Shown: positions 34,915 through 45,156, counted from the first letter of the stretch. The stretch is DNA of 55,268 nucleotides from Pseudomonadota bacterium (GCA_018241665.1 JAFEDK010000039.1:1-55268); one strand, 5' to 3'. Numbers and translations: made by a program. The notes: generated from the sequence alone by a model not told the origin.

Positions 34915-35288
34915 TGGCTGATGCACAGCGCGTTGATCAGCCCCACGGCGACCGATAGCGTCGCCAGCAGGATCGCCGGCGCGGTGTCGCCGGCTTCGAT
35001 CTGCGCCGCCTTGCTCCGCATGAGCAGGAACACTGCAAACTGCACCACGCCGGTGATGGCCGCCCAAAGGGCCATCTCCGGCAGGCTCTGGGTGTAGTAG
35101 ATCGAGGACAGCAGCGGAAAGGTGAAGCCGAGGATGGCCCCGGACAGGGAGATCGCCGCCGCCTGGTTGTTGCGGCGGATAAGTTCAAACTCCTTGTAGG
35201 GCGTGAGGTGGACATAGGCCACGACGAACACGGCCAGCAGGGCCAAGGCCGCGGCGAAATAGCTGATGAATGCGAGAAAGGCGCTCAC
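34911..35288 (-). CDS. DUF350 membrane protein (YjfL-like)
   Basis: Encodes 125 residues with four hydrophobic helices (about 4-27, 42-65, 70-92, 103-122) and the family stretch LIRRNNQAAAISLSGAILGFTFPL. GTG 35288 follows AAGGA. DUF350 proteins recur beside glutathionylspermidine-synthase-like ligases, as with E. coli YjfL/YjfC. The present operon has the same pairing, with the ligase gene ending 9 bp upstream. A transport or channel role at the inner membrane has been proposed for the family but not shown. Confidence 0.85.
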   Translation of the reverse strand: MSAFLAFISYFAAALALLAVFVVAYVHLTPYKEFELIRRNNQAAAISLSGAILGFTFPLLSSIYYTQSLPEMALWAAITGVVQFAVFLLMRSKAAQIEAGDTAPAILLATLSVAVGLINALCISH

Positions 35289-35297
35289 GGCTCGTCC

Positions 35298-36413
35298 TTA
35301 TTCAAAGTAATGGGGCACGAAGTTGCTCATGTTGGTGGTGATCGGCGAGACATCCTCGCGGATGCACATGCCTGCCGGCTCTCCGCCAACGATCCACGCA
35401 CCGAGCACCGGATACTTGCCGTCGAACTCGGGAATGGTCGCCAGCCCCTGGTAGACGAAGCCTTCCGCCCCATAGGGCCCGGAGTCCTGTGCCAGCAGAC
35501 GCCCGTCGGCGTAGAGCGCCACATTGGCACCCTCGCGGGAATACAAGGGCTTGCGGGCGTAGGACTTGAGGCGTCCCGGCTCGAAATAGGCCGGCAGCAG
35601 GTTGGGATGGCCGGGATACATTTCCCACAGCAGCGGCAGCAGGCCCTTGCAGGCCAGCACTGACTTCCAGATCGGCTCGACGAAGCGCGTCCCGCCGCCG
35701 ACGATATGGCGGCCAAAGTCCTCGCGCATCAGCCACTCCCACGGATAGAGCTTGAACAAGGTGTCGATCGGCTGGCCGTCCAGGTCGACGAAGCGCCGGC
35801 GTGCGGCATCCCAGCCGATGTCCTCGACTGCGAGGTGACGGGCCTCGCGCCCGGCCTGCACCACCACGTCCTGCATGTAGGTGGTGCACACCCAGTCCTC
35901 CTCGTTGCCCCGCAGCGAGGCCAGGTGGACCACGCCCTCCCCTGGCAGACGCTGCCACTGCGCCACCAGGCGCTCGTGGAGCGAGTTGAACTGGTCGGCG
36001 TCCGGCCGGCAGTCCTCCAGCCAGTACCACTGGGCTACCGCTGACTCGAGCAGGGAGGTCGGCGTGTCGGCGTTGTACTCCAGCAACTTCGGCGGATTGG
36101 CGCCGTCGTAGGCCAGGTCGAAACGGCCATAGAGGCTGAATTCGTCCTGCGCCAGCGAATCCGCCAGCGCACCGTGGAAGGCCTCCGGAATGCCCAGCTG
36201 CGCCAGGCGCCCATCGGCCACGGCGCGGCGGGCAGCAGCCACGCACATGACGTGCAGTTCCTGCGCGGCAGCCTCGATCTCGTCCACCTGGGCCGCCGTA
36301 AAACGGTAGCAGACATCTTCCTTCCAGTAGTTGTCCCACGAGTGGAAGGACAGGCCAACGGCCTCCAGCCGTCGCCCGAAATCGGGACGCGGTGAAATGG
36401 GCAGACGCTCCAT
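35298..36413 (-). CDS. Glutathionylspermidine synthase family ATP-grasp ligase
   Basis: Encodes 371 residues, the typical length of the stand-alone synthetase family (YgiC/YjfC). Characteristic stretches are YGRFDLAYDGANPPKLLEYN (start of the ATP-grasp part), NADTPTSLLESAVAQWYWLE, FKLYPWEWLMREDFG, KSYARKPLYSREGANV, and the end GEPAGMCIREDVSPIT. Such enzymes ligate a peptide or glutathione carboxylate to an amine such as spermidine. No amidase domain is fused. Neighbours are a YgiB-type lipoprotein and a homospermidine synthase relative, pointing to a polyamine or peptide conjugate as product. Confidence 0.9.
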   Translation of the reverse strand: MERLPISPRPDFGRRLEAVGLSFHSWDNYWKEDVCYRFTAAQVDEIEAAAQELHVMCVAAARRAVADGRLAQLGIPEAFHGALADSLAQDEFSLYGRFDLAYDGANPPKLLEYNADTPTSLLESAVAQWYWLEDCRPDADQFNSLHERLVAQWQRLPGEGVVHLASLRGNEEDWVCTTYMQDVVVQAGREARHLAVEDIGWDAARRRFVDLDGQPIDTLFKLYPWEWLMREDFGRHIVGGGTRFVEPIWKSVLACKGLLPLLWEMYPGHPNLLPAYFEPGRLKSYARKPLYSREGANVALYADGRLLAQDSGPYGAEGFVYQGLATIPEFDGKYPVLGAWIVGGEPAGMCIREDVSPITTNMSNFVPHYFE

Positions 36414-36418
36414 CGCCG

Positions 36419-36835
36419 TCAGCCCCCCGCCGAGAAACCGTGGGCGGAGCTGCCGAAGCCGCCGCGGCTCACCGAGCTGACCGTCGTGCCACGGGCGGCC
36501 GACTGCGCGCCGCGACTGAGGTAGGAGTCGCTGACGACCCGCGCCTCCCCCGACGGCGAGACGGCAACCGGATGCCCTGCCGAGCGGTCCCAGTAGTAAC
36601 GCGGCCCCGCATAGGTCGAGCTGCTGCGGGAGCCGGAACTGCCGCCATGGCCACTGCCGCTTCCGCCACCGTCGTCATGGCAATTGCGGGGATCCCGCCC
36701 CCAGTCCTTCTCGCAGGCCTCCCGGCTGGCGTAGAAATCCTGCCGGATCTCCTGCACATCTCCACCGCCATCGCAGCCGGCAATCAGCCCCGCTGTGCCG
36801 ATCAGCAGCAGGGGAATGTTCCTAGAGCGTTTCAA
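36419..36835 (-). CDS. YgiB/YjfM-type (DUF1190) lipoprotein
   Basis: Encodes 138 residues. The start is TTG at 36835 with GAGGAAA nine bases upstream. No ATG or GTG gives the signal peptide. The N-terminus KRSRNIPLLLIGTAGLIAGC is a lipoprotein signal with lipobox LIAG-C. The mature part has YASREACEKDWGRDPRNC, a Gly/Ser/His-rich low-complexity middle (GGGSGSGHGGSSGSRSSSTY), GPRYYWDRSAGHPVAV, and a Ser/Gly/Arg-rich tail ending RGGFGSSAHGFSAGG. This matches DUF1190. It overlaps the end of the upstream homospermidine synthase gene by 14 bp. In E. coli its relatives YgiB and YjfM also sit beside the ligases YgiC and YjfC. Confidence 0.85.
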   Translation of the reverse strand: MKRSRNIPLLLIGTAGLIAGCDGGGDVQEIRQDFYASREACEKDWGRDPRNCHDDGGGSGSGHGGSSGSRSSSTYAGPRYYWDRSAGHPVAVSPSGEARVVSDSYLSRGAQSAARGTTVSSVSRGGFGSSAHGFSAGG

Positions 36836-38177
36836 ATTCGCGTTTCCTCGTCACCGACGACAGTCGGAAATTCTTGAAGGACAGATCGCCCGCGGGCCCC
36901 GGCTGCCAGTCCGTAGCCACGCCCGACACTGCTCCCAGGTACGGACGGGCCACCGCCAGAACCCGTGCGTGATCCATCGCCTCGGCCTCCACCACGCCAG
37001 CCCGCGGGTTAGCCAGCATCCAGTCGAGCGCGCCGAGGATCCCGGCCACCACCTGCAGGGACGTCGCCGTGTTGTGGGGTGCCAGCGCGCGGGCCTCATG
37101 GAGCGACAGGGTCGAGCCATACCAGTAGGCCCCGCCATCGAAGACGAACAGCACGCCCAGCTGGTCGAAACCGTCCACCAGCTCGTCCCCCAGCACCTGC
37201 GTGTGGCGCGGCGGCTGAAAACCGCCGGCGATCCAGCCCTCCAGGGAGCGCTGCGCCGCCGGGCTCGGCCGATAGGCGTAATAGACTGTGGGACGATGGA
37301 CGAGCCCACCGGCGGCGTCCCGCAGGGTCAGCAAGGCGGCCAGGGACAGCGCTTCATGATGGGTGATCAGGCGGGCGTCCTGCTCGCCGCAGGACGGCAC
37401 CCAGGACTTCACCCTGACCTCGGCACCATGGCCGTCGAGATAGATCGCGCCGAGCTCACCCTCCTGGCGGTACGCGTCGTCCGGCAGGGCGGGCTCGTGG
37501 CTGCCCCAGCCGAGCTCGGCGCACTGCCAGGCTTCGGACAGAAAGCCATCCACCGACCAGGTGTTGTGAAAGCCGTCGGCCGGCAAGGCGAGGCGGGAGA
37601 CCTGACTGTCCCGTTCGGCGATCTGGACCACCCGGACGCCCAGCGCGCAAGCCATCTGCGCCCATGAAACACGGCACTCCAGCGGAACGCCACGGGCTGC
37701 GGCGAGCGCCACCAGCCCCTCCTTGGCCAGATGGCTGATCAGCCCAGGATTGGCCCCGTGGGCGATCACCGCCGTCGGCGCCCCGGGTTCGTGCAGGGCC
37801 AGCGCGGCACGGCGCAGCAGGTGGTTGGTGGAGCTGCCGTCGGCAGCCGCATAGCCACCAGCCCATGGCTCGACACAGGTATCGAGATAGAGCACCCCGT
37901 GCTCACGGCACCAGGCGATCAGAGCCAGCGACGACACCTCGACGGCGACGTTGATCAGCACATCGCCCGGCTGCAGGCGGCCTCGCAGTAAGTCGCGATG
38001 ATTGTCGGGCGTGAGTGGCCGTATTTCGAGGCGGATACCGAAACGCTCGGCCACCGGCCGGCCGCACTCATCCGCGGCAATCGCCGCGATGTCCGACGCC
38101 GGCAGCCCGGAGTGCCGCAGCAACAATGGCAGCAGCGCCTGCCCGACACTGCCGAAGCCGATCAAGAGGATACGCAC
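36822..38177 (-). CDS. Homospermidine synthase / saccharopine dehydrogenase family protein
   Basis: Encodes 451 residues. An N-terminal NAD(P)-binding Rossmann motif (MRILLIGFGSVGQALLPLLL) is followed by HSS-type stretches: NVAVEVSSLALIAWC, YLDTCVEPWAGGY, PTAVIAHGANPGLISHLAKE. Bacterial homospermidine synthase converts putrescine (and spermidine) to sym-homospermidine using NAD+ as prosthetic redox carrier. The resemblance is to that enzyme rather than to lysine-pathway saccharopine dehydrogenase. GTG 38177 is the start. It is the first gene of a four-gene operon with a lipoprotein, a glutathionylspermidine-synthase-like ligase and DUF350, so it may supply the amine for ligation. Confidence 0.82.
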   Translation of the reverse strand: MRILLIGFGSVGQALLPLLLRHSGLPASDIAAIAADECGRPVAERFGIRLEIRPLTPDNHRDLLRGRLQPGDVLINVAVEVSSLALIAWCREHGVLYLDTCVEPWAGGYAAADGSSTNHLLRRAALALHEPGAPTAVIAHGANPGLISHLAKEGLVALAAARGVPLECRVSWAQMACALGVRVVQIAERDSQVSRLALPADGFHNTWSVDGFLSEAWQCAELGWGSHEPALPDDAYRQEGELGAIYLDGHGAEVRVKSWVPSCGEQDARLITHHEALSLAALLTLRDAAGGLVHRPTVYYAYRPSPAAQRSLEGWIAGGFQPPRHTQVLGDELVDGFDQLGVLFVFDGGAYWYGSTLSLHEARALAPHNTATSLQVVAGILGALDWMLANPRAGVVEAEAMDHARVLAVARPYLGAVSGVATDWQPGPAGDLSFKNFRLSSVTRKREFETL

Positions 38178-38314
38178 CGCAGCGCCCGAAAAAATGACGA
38201 GGAGATTATAGCGCGAGCGCCGCTGCAGTCACCGCACGCCGCAGCCGACGTCATCGACGGCGGCAGAAGAGCACCGACCGGAGCGTTAGGTCGCCCGGGC
38301 AGCGGCCCCACGTA

Positions 38315-38851
38315 TCACCACATCAGGTCGTCCGGCACCTTGAAGTCGGCATACGGATCGTCCTCGTCCACCTCGGTGGTGGCCCGCTTGATCTGCACGA
38401 CGATGGACGGATCACGCTCGGCGATCTTTTCGGCAATCACCTTGGGCACGAGTTCGGTCACGTCACCGCGGCAGATGATCACCAGGTGTCCAGCGACGAT
38501 ATGGTCGCGCACCTTGGCCGACACGTAGACCCGCTTGATCTTGTTGTCGTGGGTGAAGTTGTAGGCAATGTCGCCGCCACCCTTTTGCTGACGGTTCTGC
38601 TGCACCATCTGGGCGATCTGCGCGGCAATCGCCTTCTGGGTGGCTGCTGCGTCGCGCTGGGCATTGAGCTCGCGGGCCCGCTCGGCGTTCTTGCGCTGGG
38701 CTTCCTGCGCAGCCACACGCGCCTCATCGACACTCTCGGTGCCGGTGCGCCGCTCGATCTTCTGCTGCCGGGCCTTGTCCTGGTGCATCTGTTTGGCCTT
38801 CTTCTGGTTTACCAGGCCGGCCTTCAAGAACTGTTCCTGCAAAGACGCCAT
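38315..38851 (-). CDS. DUF2058 (YaiL-like) nucleoprotein/polynucleotide-associated family protein
   Basis: Encodes 178 residues. The N-terminus MASLQEQFLKAGLVNQKKAK is the family signature. A long charged helix (20-95) and a small globular C-terminal domain (95-178; AYNFTHDNKIKRVYVSAKVR, PSIVVQIKR) follow. GGAGTGG lies upstream of ATG 38851. Function is not established. The basic coiled helix suggests nucleic acid or ribosome association. It precedes the homospermidine synthase operon by 137 bp on the same strand. Confidence 0.88.
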   Translation of the reverse strand: MASLQEQFLKAGLVNQKKAKQMHQDKARQQKIERRTGTESVDEARVAAQEAQRKNAERARELNAQRDAAATQKAIAAQIAQMVQQNRQQKGGGDIAYNFTHDNKIKRVYVSAKVRDHIVAGHLVIICRGDVTELVPKVIAEKIAERDPSIVVQIKRATTEVDEDDPYADFKVPDDLMW

Positions 38852-38950
38852 CTGCGCCACTCCGTAAAAAGAGAGCGGCAGCATAACAAAAAGTCACCGC
38901 CGCCTGCCCGTGCATACTCAGCGTCACACAATCTCATGCACCATTCGCCC

Positions 38951-39565
38951 ATGAGCGATTCAGACCTGCCCCGCCTGTTGCTGCTGGCCGCCAGCTGGCT
39001 GCTGTTCGGCGCCCTCCACAGCCTGCTGGCCGGGGCGACCCTCGAACGCCTGTGCGGCCGCCATGCCCGCCTCGCCTTCAACATTCTCGCTGTCATCACA
39101 GTGGCCGCGCCGCTGGCGCTCCTCGCCAGCCTGCCCGCCACGCCGCTGTTCGACGAACCCGCCTGGCTGCGCTGGCTCCGTCACGGCCTCGGCGCCGCCG
39201 CGGTGCTGGGCTTCATGCACACGCTGAAGTTCTACTCGATGCCGGCCTTCCTCGGCCTTCGCCAGGAAACCTGGCCGCTCACCTTCAGCCCATGGCACGG
39301 CTGGGTACGCCACCCGTGGTACTTCCTGATGCTGGTGTTCATCTGGACGCGGCAGATGAGCTCACCCTGGCTGGTCTCAGCCCTGTGCATCAGCGCCTAC
39401 CTGGTGATCGGCAGCCGCCTCGAGGAGAAGCGCATCCTGCGCCGCCACCCCGCTTCGTACGCCGCCTATCGGCGCATCGTGCCGGGCCTGATCCCCTGGC
39501 GCGGGCGGGCGCTGGACGAGGCCACACGCCGCCAGCTGGAAGCCCAGGCCCTCGATGAGAGCTGA
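38951..39565 (+). CDS. Membrane methyltransferase-like protein (NnrU/isoprenylcysteine methyltransferase type)
   Basis: Encodes 204 residues with about five hydrophobic helices. The C-terminal block GWVRHPWYFLMLVFIW, then GSRLEEKRILRRHPASYAAY, then VPGLIP is the cofactor-binding signature of the PEMT/ICMT/NnrU-like family of membrane methyltransferases. The acceptor is unknown. ATG 38951 is used. ATG 38936 in the same frame would add five residues. The gene converges with the hybrid kinase gene, with 12 bp between stop codons. Confidence 0.8.
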   Translation: MSDSDLPRLLLLAASWLLFGALHSLLAGATLERLCGRHARLAFNILAVITVAAPLALLASLPATPLFDEPAWLRWLRHGLGAAAVLGFMHTLKFYSMPAFLGLRQETWPLTFSPWHGWVRHPWYFLMLVFIWTRQMSSPWLVSALCISAYLVIGSRLEEKRILRRHPASYAAYRRIVPGLIPWRGRALDEATRRQLEAQALDES

Positions 39566-39577
39566 AGCCGCCGTCCG

Positions 39578-42500
39578 TCAGGCCGCTTTCCGCAACCACA
39601 CCAGCAGGGTCGCAAACAGGGTTTCCGGATCCACCGGCTTGGCGATGAAGCCATCCATTCCGGCGGCGGCGCAGCGGGCCTGGTCTTCGGCAAAGGCATT
39701 GGCGGTCAGCGCAAGGATGGGCAGCGTGTGTTTGTCCGGCAACTGCCGGATGCGCCGGGTGGCTTCGAGGCCGTCCATCGCCGGCATCTGCATGTCCATC
39801 AGGACCAGCGCGTAGTCGTTCCTGCTCACCCGATCCAGGGCCTGCGCCCCGTCCTCGGCCACGTCGGCACGCAGGCCGACGTCTTCCAGCATCGACAGGG
39901 CAACCTCCCGGTTGGTCGGATCGTCCTCGGCCAGCAGGATGCGCGTGCCGGCAAAGTCCCGCCGCAGGATCGTCTCGGAGTCGTTGGTGGCATCGCCATC
40001 AGGTACTCCCTGCGCGTCGACACGCTTGCGCAGGCGCACCGTCAGCCAGAACGTACTCCCCTCCCCCTGCACGCTGGTCACGCCGGTCTCCCCGCCCATC
40101 AGCTCGATCACGCGCCGGGTGATCGCCAGCCCCAATCCCGTCCCGCCGTATTTGCGCGTGATGGAGTTGTCGGCCTGCTCGAATGCCGAAAACAGGCGCG
40201 GGATCGCATCCGGCGCGATGCCTGCACCGGTGTCGCGGACCTCGAAGCGCAGCAGGCTGTAGTCCGCCGCATCCTCGACGACGCGCACGCCAAGGGTGAC
40301 GCCGCCCGTCTCGGTAAACTTCGCGGCATTGCCAAGGTAGTTGAGCAGGGCCTGCTGCAGGCGCGTGCGATCCCCGAGCAGGTGGCGGGGCATCGCATCG
40401 ATCTCGGTAGCAAGGCTCAGCCCCTTGGCCCGGAGCTTCCCGCTCACCATGTCGCAAACGTTGTCCACCAGCTCATCGACGCACAACGGGCTCTCGTCCA
40501 GCAGGAACTTCCCGGCCTCGATCTTGGACAGGTCGAGGACGGTATTGACGGTCTCCAGCAGGTGTTCCCCCGCCGCCTCGATCTTGTCGAGCTTGCTGGC
40601 CTGCAGGGGCGTCACGCCGCTGCGACGCAGGATGTGCGTCATGCCGATGATGGCGTTGAGCGGCGTCCTGATCTCGTGGCTCATGTTGGCCAGGAAGGCG
40701 CTCTTGGCGACGTTGGCGGTCTCCGCCTGGTTCTTGGCCAGTGTCAATTCGAGCGTGCGCTCCTCGACGAGGCGTTCGAGATGGTTGCGGTGTTCCGCCA
40801 GCTCCCCCTGGATCTCCTTCGTCGCCGTGATGTCCATCGCCAGGCCCTCGATGAGGGTGTCGTCCCCCTCGCGCCTGAGCCCGATAGAGCGGTCGAAGAG
40901 CCAGCGCCAGCGCCCTTCCCGGTCCTGGATGCGGTACTCGATTCTGAACGGCGTCTGGTCGGCCAGCAGCCGGACTATCGCATCCCGCACCGCCGGCTGG
41001 TCCTCCGGGTGAATCGACTCGGCCCACAGGAAAGGATGACCCAGCAGGTAGTCCATCGAATGGCCGAACACATCCACGACCCGCGGCGAGTAGTAGACAC
41101 CGCCGTGCTGTATTGAATAGGTGTATGCGATGTCCGGCAGGCTTTCCACCAGGTGGCGATAGCGGGCTTCCCGCTGTTCGAGGATCGCTTCCGCCTCCTT
41201 GCGCGGGGTGACGTCGGTATGCGTGCCGCACATGCGCAGCGGCCGCCCCTCCCCGTCGCGCTGCATCACGCTGGCCTGGTCGAGAATCCAGCGGATGCTC
41301 CCATCCTTGTGGAGCATCCGGTATTCCACCTTGTGGATCTCGGCCTGCCCCTTGAGAACGGCGTCGATGGAGTGCCAGGCCCGCTCGCGATCCTCGGGGT
41401 AGATGAAATCCGTCCATTGCTGGGTCGTGTGCAGGATTTCCTCGTGGCTATACCCCAGCATCGCCGCCCACTGGCTGTTCCGCTCGACGGTACCGGCCTC
41501 CAGATTCCAGTCCCAGAACCCCAGCCCCGACCCCTCCAGCACGAAGCGCAACTGCTTCTCGCTGTTTTCCAGCGCCAGCTGCGACAACTTGCGCCGGGTG
41601 ATGTCATGCCCGATGCCCAGCACGCCGATCAGGCCGCCATGCTCGTCCCGCATCGGGATCTTGGTGGTCTCGAGGATTTCCCGGTGCCCGTCCGACGCGA
41701 AGCTGATCTCCTCCTCATTGACGCTCGGGCCATTCCCCTCCATCGCCATCCGGTCATGCTCGCGGAAGAAATCCGCCAGCTTGCGGCCAACGAAGTCGTA
41801 ATCGGTCTTGCCGACAATGTCCTTTTCCGGCGCGCCGCAAAACTGCTCGAAGCGTTGATTGCAGCGGAGATAGACACCGTCCGGATCCTTCAGCCAGACC
41901 AGGTCGGGCAGCGTCTTGATCAAGGTGCGCAGAAAGCTGCGCTCGTTCGACAGTTCCCGCTTGGCCATTACCTCGGCTGTAATGTTGCGGGCGATCGTCG
42001 AGGCGCCGATGACCGCCCCCGCAACGTCACGGATCGGCGAGATCGTGACCGACGCATGGAGGATCGTCCCGTCCTTGCGGAGTCTCCGCGTTTCATGATT
42101 GGCCACGGTTTCGCCGGCACGGATGCGCCGCAGCATGTCCGCGGCCTCGTCCCGCAGATCCGGCGGACACAGCATGTGGGTAGGCTGCCCCAGCGCCTCC
42201 GCCGCCGTGTAGCCGAAAATCTTTTCGGCCGCCGGATTCCAGCTGGTGATGATGCCGTCCAGCGTCTTGCCCAGGATCGCGTCCTCGGACGAATTGACGA
42301 TGGCCGCGGCACTTTGCAGGGCCCGGTTGGCCTCCTGCATGCGCAGGCGGGTGAGTCCCATATCTCCCATGACCTTGGCCAGGTCGGTGAGAAAGGCCAT
42401 GATCGACTGCACCTTTTCACGGGAAAAGACCGGAGCCCTCTTCAGCGCGTCGAGATAGGCCGCTTCTTCGAAGCCGAACTCGCTGGCCTGGCGGATGAAA

Positions 42501-42850
42501 TACGGCAGGTCCGGATCGGAAAAGAAGAACTGGCCGGTGAACAGGTTGGCGACGTGCTCGCCATCAACGGTGATCGGCACCGCCACATCCACCAGGCCGT
42601 TCTTGCAGTTGTAGACGTTGTAGGACTCGCCCTCCTTCAGCTTGCTTGCCAGGATCGTGTCGCTTTCGAGGCAACGGCGGGCGGTGCCTGAATTGCAGCG
42701 ATGAAAGCGGGTACACACGTCCTGCCAACCGGTCGCCACCAGCACTTCCCCATCGAGCTCGAGAATGGCGGTCACGGCGCCGGTCACCGCAGTGAAGCTC
42801 TCGCAGAGGGCTTTCAGCTTCTGGACGTCCACAAGCTCGGCAAATTTCAT
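39578..42850 (-). CDS. Hybrid histidine kinase with PocR and multiple PAS domains
   Basis: Encodes 1090 residues with no membrane helix. An N-terminal PocR sensory domain (about 5-165; [26 protein letters not shown]-like [35 protein letters not shown]) comes first. About four PAS/PAC units span 175-690, followed by HisKA with His725 ([10 protein letters not shown]), HATPase_c ([26 protein letters not shown]) and a C-terminal receiver with Asp1019 ([11 protein letters not shown]). PocR domains bind small hydrocarbon-like ligands. This one carries conserved Cys residues (CTRFHRC, C in YNCKNG), suggesting a metal or redox site. No partner regulator is adjacent. Confidence 0.92.
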   Translation of the reverse strand: MKFAELVDVQKLKALCESFTAVTGAVTAILELDGEVLVATGWQDVCTRFHRCNSGTARRCLESDTILASKLKEGESYNVYNCKNGLVDVAVPITVDGEHVANLFTGQFFFSDPDLPYFIRQASEFGFEEAAYLDALKRAPVFSREKVQSIMAFLTDLAKVMGDMGLTRLRMQEANRALQSAAAIVNSSEDAILGKTLDGIITSWNPAAEKIFGYTAAEALGQPTHMLCPPDLRDEAADMLRRIRAGETVANHETRRLRKDGTILHASVTISPIRDVAGAVIGASTIARNITAEVMAKRELSNERSFLRTLIKTLPDLVWLKDPDGVYLRCNQRFEQFCGAPEKDIVGKTDYDFVGRKLADFFREHDRMAMEGNGPSVNEEEISFASDGHREILETTKIPMRDEHGGLIGVLGIGHDITRRKLSQLALENSEKQLRFVLEGSGLGFWDWNLEAGTVERNSQWAAMLGYSHEEILHTTQQWTDFIYPEDRERAWHSIDAVLKGQAEIHKVEYRMLHKDGSIRWILDQASVMQRDGEGRPLRMCGTHTDVTPRKEAEAILEQREARYRHLVESLPDIAYTYSIQHGGVYYSPRVVDVFGHSMDYLLGHPFLWAESIHPEDQPAVRDAIVRLLADQTPFRIEYRIQDREGRWRWLFDRSIGLRREGDDTLIEGLAMDITATKEIQGELAEHRNHLERLVEERTLELTLAKNQAETANVAKSAFLANMSHEIRTPLNAIIGMTHILRRSGVTPLQASKLDKIEAAGEHLLETVNTVLDLSKIEAGKFLLDESPLCVDELVDNVCDMVSGKLRAKGLSLATEIDAMPRHLLGDRTRLQQALLNYLGNAAKFTETGGVTLGVRVVEDAADYSLLRFEVRDTGAGIAPDAIPRLFSAFEQADNSITRKYGGTGLGLAITRRVIELMGGETGVTSVQGEGSTFWLTVRLRKRVDAQGVPDGDATNDSETILRRDFAGTRILLAEDDPTNREVALSMLEDVGLRADVAEDGAQALDRVSRNDYALVLMDMQMPAMDGLEATRRIRQLPDKHTLPILALTANAFAEDQARCAAAGMDGFIAKPVDPETLFATLLVWLRKAA

Positions 42851-43056
42851 GGGCACTGACCTATTCAGACATGTCCAGCAGACGGCGGAATGAGCACGCG
42901 GCGAAGGAGGACGAACTCACCCGCTCACTTCGACGCTGCGTGCATTCTTCGGCCGCCGGCTGCGGCACGTCAAGATGAAATCCTGCGCAAAATCCTCATG
43001 GATCACGCGGGCTTCCATGGCAGGCATCGCCCCGCCCAGCGCCAGGAATCCCCGGC

Positions 43057-45156
43057 TCAGAACCCGACCCGCAGCGACAGCCGCAGGCTACGCGGCTCGG
43101 ACGGGTGGGTGTGGATGTCGTTCATCGCGGCGCCCTCGCCGCTGAGCTGCGAAGCGTAGTAGTAGTCGATGTCGCTGACCTTGCGGTTGAAGGCATTGAG
43201 CACGTCGAGGGACAGCCTCATGCGTGCGTCGATCCGGTAGCCGGCGCGCAGATTGACCAGCGTCGAAGCCTTGGAGCGCACCGAATCGTCCTCGACCAGC
43301 GGGCGCGGGCCGAAGTAGCGCAGGCGCGCCCCGCCCGACCACTTGCCGCCGGCGTCGTAGCTCACCCCCACCGACGCCACCTTGCGGATCGCGCCGGGGA
43401 CGTGGTCGCCCGGCACGCTGTCGTCCACCCGCGTGTAGCGCGCCTTCGAGATCGACAGGTCCGCATCCACGATGGTCGCCGGGTTCGGCATCCAGTAGTT
43501 GGCCCATTCGATCCCCGTCCGCTTGCTCGGAAAACTCGGCTCCGTCGTGCCGGCATCGCCGGAGAACACCAGCTCCGACGCGATATCCAGCTGCCACAGG
43601 GACAGGGAGGTCTGCAGGCCGGGGATCAGCGCGCTGCGCACGCCCACTTCGTAGCCCTTGGTGCGCACCAGGGGCGTGGAACCTTCCACCGGCGTACCGT
43701 AGGCCGGGTCGCGGAAGTCCGGGCTGGTCCTGGCGGTGATGCCGCGGGCGTCGTTGCTGTGGAAGCCATAACCCATGTTCAGGTAGTACTCGGTCTTCTG
43801 CCACGGCCCGAAGATCAGCGACAGCTTCGGGCTGCCGATGCTGGCGTCCGCCGTGCCGGAATTGGCCGGCGCATCCGCACTGACATCGAACGTGTAGAAG
43901 TCCTTGCGCCAGCCCATGCTGCTGCGCAGCCAGTCCAGCCACTGCACCTGGCTCTCCGCGTAGAGGCTGATGCTCCTTTCCCGTACGCGGCTCTGCGCCA
44001 CCGTACCCCAGCGCTGGCGGGCGGTCGTCGTGTAGAGGCCCAGCTTGCCGATGTCGTCGAGGCGGGACTGCAGGCCCAGCGTGAAGTCCGTGCCCTGGGC
44101 CAGCCAGTCGCCATACCAGGTCTGCGCCAGATTGAAGCCATACACCTGGCGCCGGTCTTCCTGCTCGAACTGGTCGCCGGGGCCCGGATTGCAGCCGAGG
44201 GTGCAATAGGTGAAGTTGGACCACAGGTTGAGGCCGTAATCCATCGCGTACACATTGCCGCGCAGCCAGCCGCGCTCATCCTTGCGCGACCACTCGCCGG
44301 ACAAACTGTAGCGATGGGTCCGGCCACCGTCGCTAGAGTCCAGGTTGCCATAGCGGGAGATCAGCCCGGCCTCCACCGCGCGCAACGGTACCTGATCCGT
44401 GGCCGCCCATTTGGCGGTGTAGGCCATCGCTGCCACCGACCAGCCATTGGCGCGCGTCCCTTGCGAATAGCGCAGCAGCCCGTTCAGCTTGTCGAGGTTC
44501 TCCGGCATCGACCACGGCCCCTTGTTGCCACTCCATTCGAGGGCATACAGCAGGCGTCCGCCAGCCCAGTCGGGCGAGCCGGCCAGCAGCGCGCGGCGGT
44601 AGCCCCTGGAACCGACCGACAGCTCGGCAAAGTCCTGCGCCAGCGTGCGCACATAGTCGATGGAGGCGGCGCCCGCCGACGCAAAGTCCCCGGCTTCCGC
44701 CGCATAAGGCCCCTTGCGGTACTGCATGCTGTCCACCAGTTCGGGAATCAGGAACTGCAGGTCCGAATACCCCTGCCCGTGGGCATGGGTCGGCATGTTC
44801 ACCGGCATGCCCATCAGGCTGGTGGCAAAGTCCGTGCCGTGGTCCAGGTTGAAGCCGCGCAGGTAGTACTGGTTGGCCTTGCCGTCGCCGCTGTGCTGGG
44901 ACACGATCAGCCCCGGCACGACCTCCAGCACCTCGGCCGGGCGCAGCAGCGGCCGGTTGGCGAGCTGCCGGGCCGTCACATTGCCTTCGGACGCCGCGCT
45001 CGCCACGCCGACCAGGTCATGGGATTCACTGCCCGTCACCTCGACGACCTCCAGCGCCTGGATGCCGCCCCCGTGGGCCACGGCCGCCCAGCAGCTGGCC
45101 GCGGCCACGAGTAGTTGCGTGAAACGGTCTTGTACGGTGGGTCTGCGGGCCTTCAT
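43057..45156 (-). CDS. TonB-dependent outer membrane receptor
   Basis: Encodes 699 residues with a signal peptide (about 1-29), a plug domain (about 45-165; RPAEVLEVVPGLIVSQHSGD, NQYYLRGFNLDHGTDF) and a 22-strand barrel ending in aromatic Phe (SLRLSLRVGF). A variant TonB box (VVEVTG) is near the mature N-terminus. The plug has the stretch MPTHAHGQGYSDLQFLIPEL, shared with a group of TonB receptors of unknown substrate. ATG 45156 is chosen for its signal peptide although no good ribosome site is visible. An AT-rich inverted repeat lies upstream. Possible substrates are metals or metal chelates. Confidence 0.88.
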   Translation of the reverse strand: MKARRPTVQDRFTQLLVAAASCWAAVAHGGGIQALEVVEVTGSESHDLVGVASAASEGNVTARQLANRPLLRPAEVLEVVPGLIVSQHSGDGKANQYYLRGFNLDHGTDFATSLMGMPVNMPTHAHGQGYSDLQFLIPELVDSMQYRKGPYAAEAGDFASAGAASIDYVRTLAQDFAELSVGSRGYRRALLAGSPDWAGGRLLYALEWSGNKGPWSMPENLDKLNGLLRYSQGTRANGWSVAAMAYTAKWAATDQVPLRAVEAGLISRYGNLDSSDGGRTHRYSLSGEWSRKDERGWLRGNVYAMDYGLNLWSNFTYCTLGCNPGPGDQFEQEDRRQVYGFNLAQTWYGDWLAQGTDFTLGLQSRLDDIGKLGLYTTTARQRWGTVAQSRVRERSISLYAESQVQWLDWLRSSMGWRKDFYTFDVSADAPANSGTADASIGSPKLSLIFGPWQKTEYYLNMGYGFHSNDARGITARTSPDFRDPAYGTPVEGSTPLVRTKGYEVGVRSALIPGLQTSLSLWQLDIASELVFSGDAGTTEPSFPSKRTGIEWANYWMPNPATIVDADLSISKARYTRVDDSVPGDHVPGAIRKVASVGVSYDAGGKWSGGARLRYFGPRPLVEDDSVRSKASTLVNLRAGYRIDARMRLSLDVLNAFNRKVSDIDYYYASQLSGEGAAMNDIHTHPSEPRSLRLSLRVGF

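Noticed and set aside
43105-45114. Open frame of 669 codons on the plus strand
   Set aside because: Antisense shadow of the TonB receptor.
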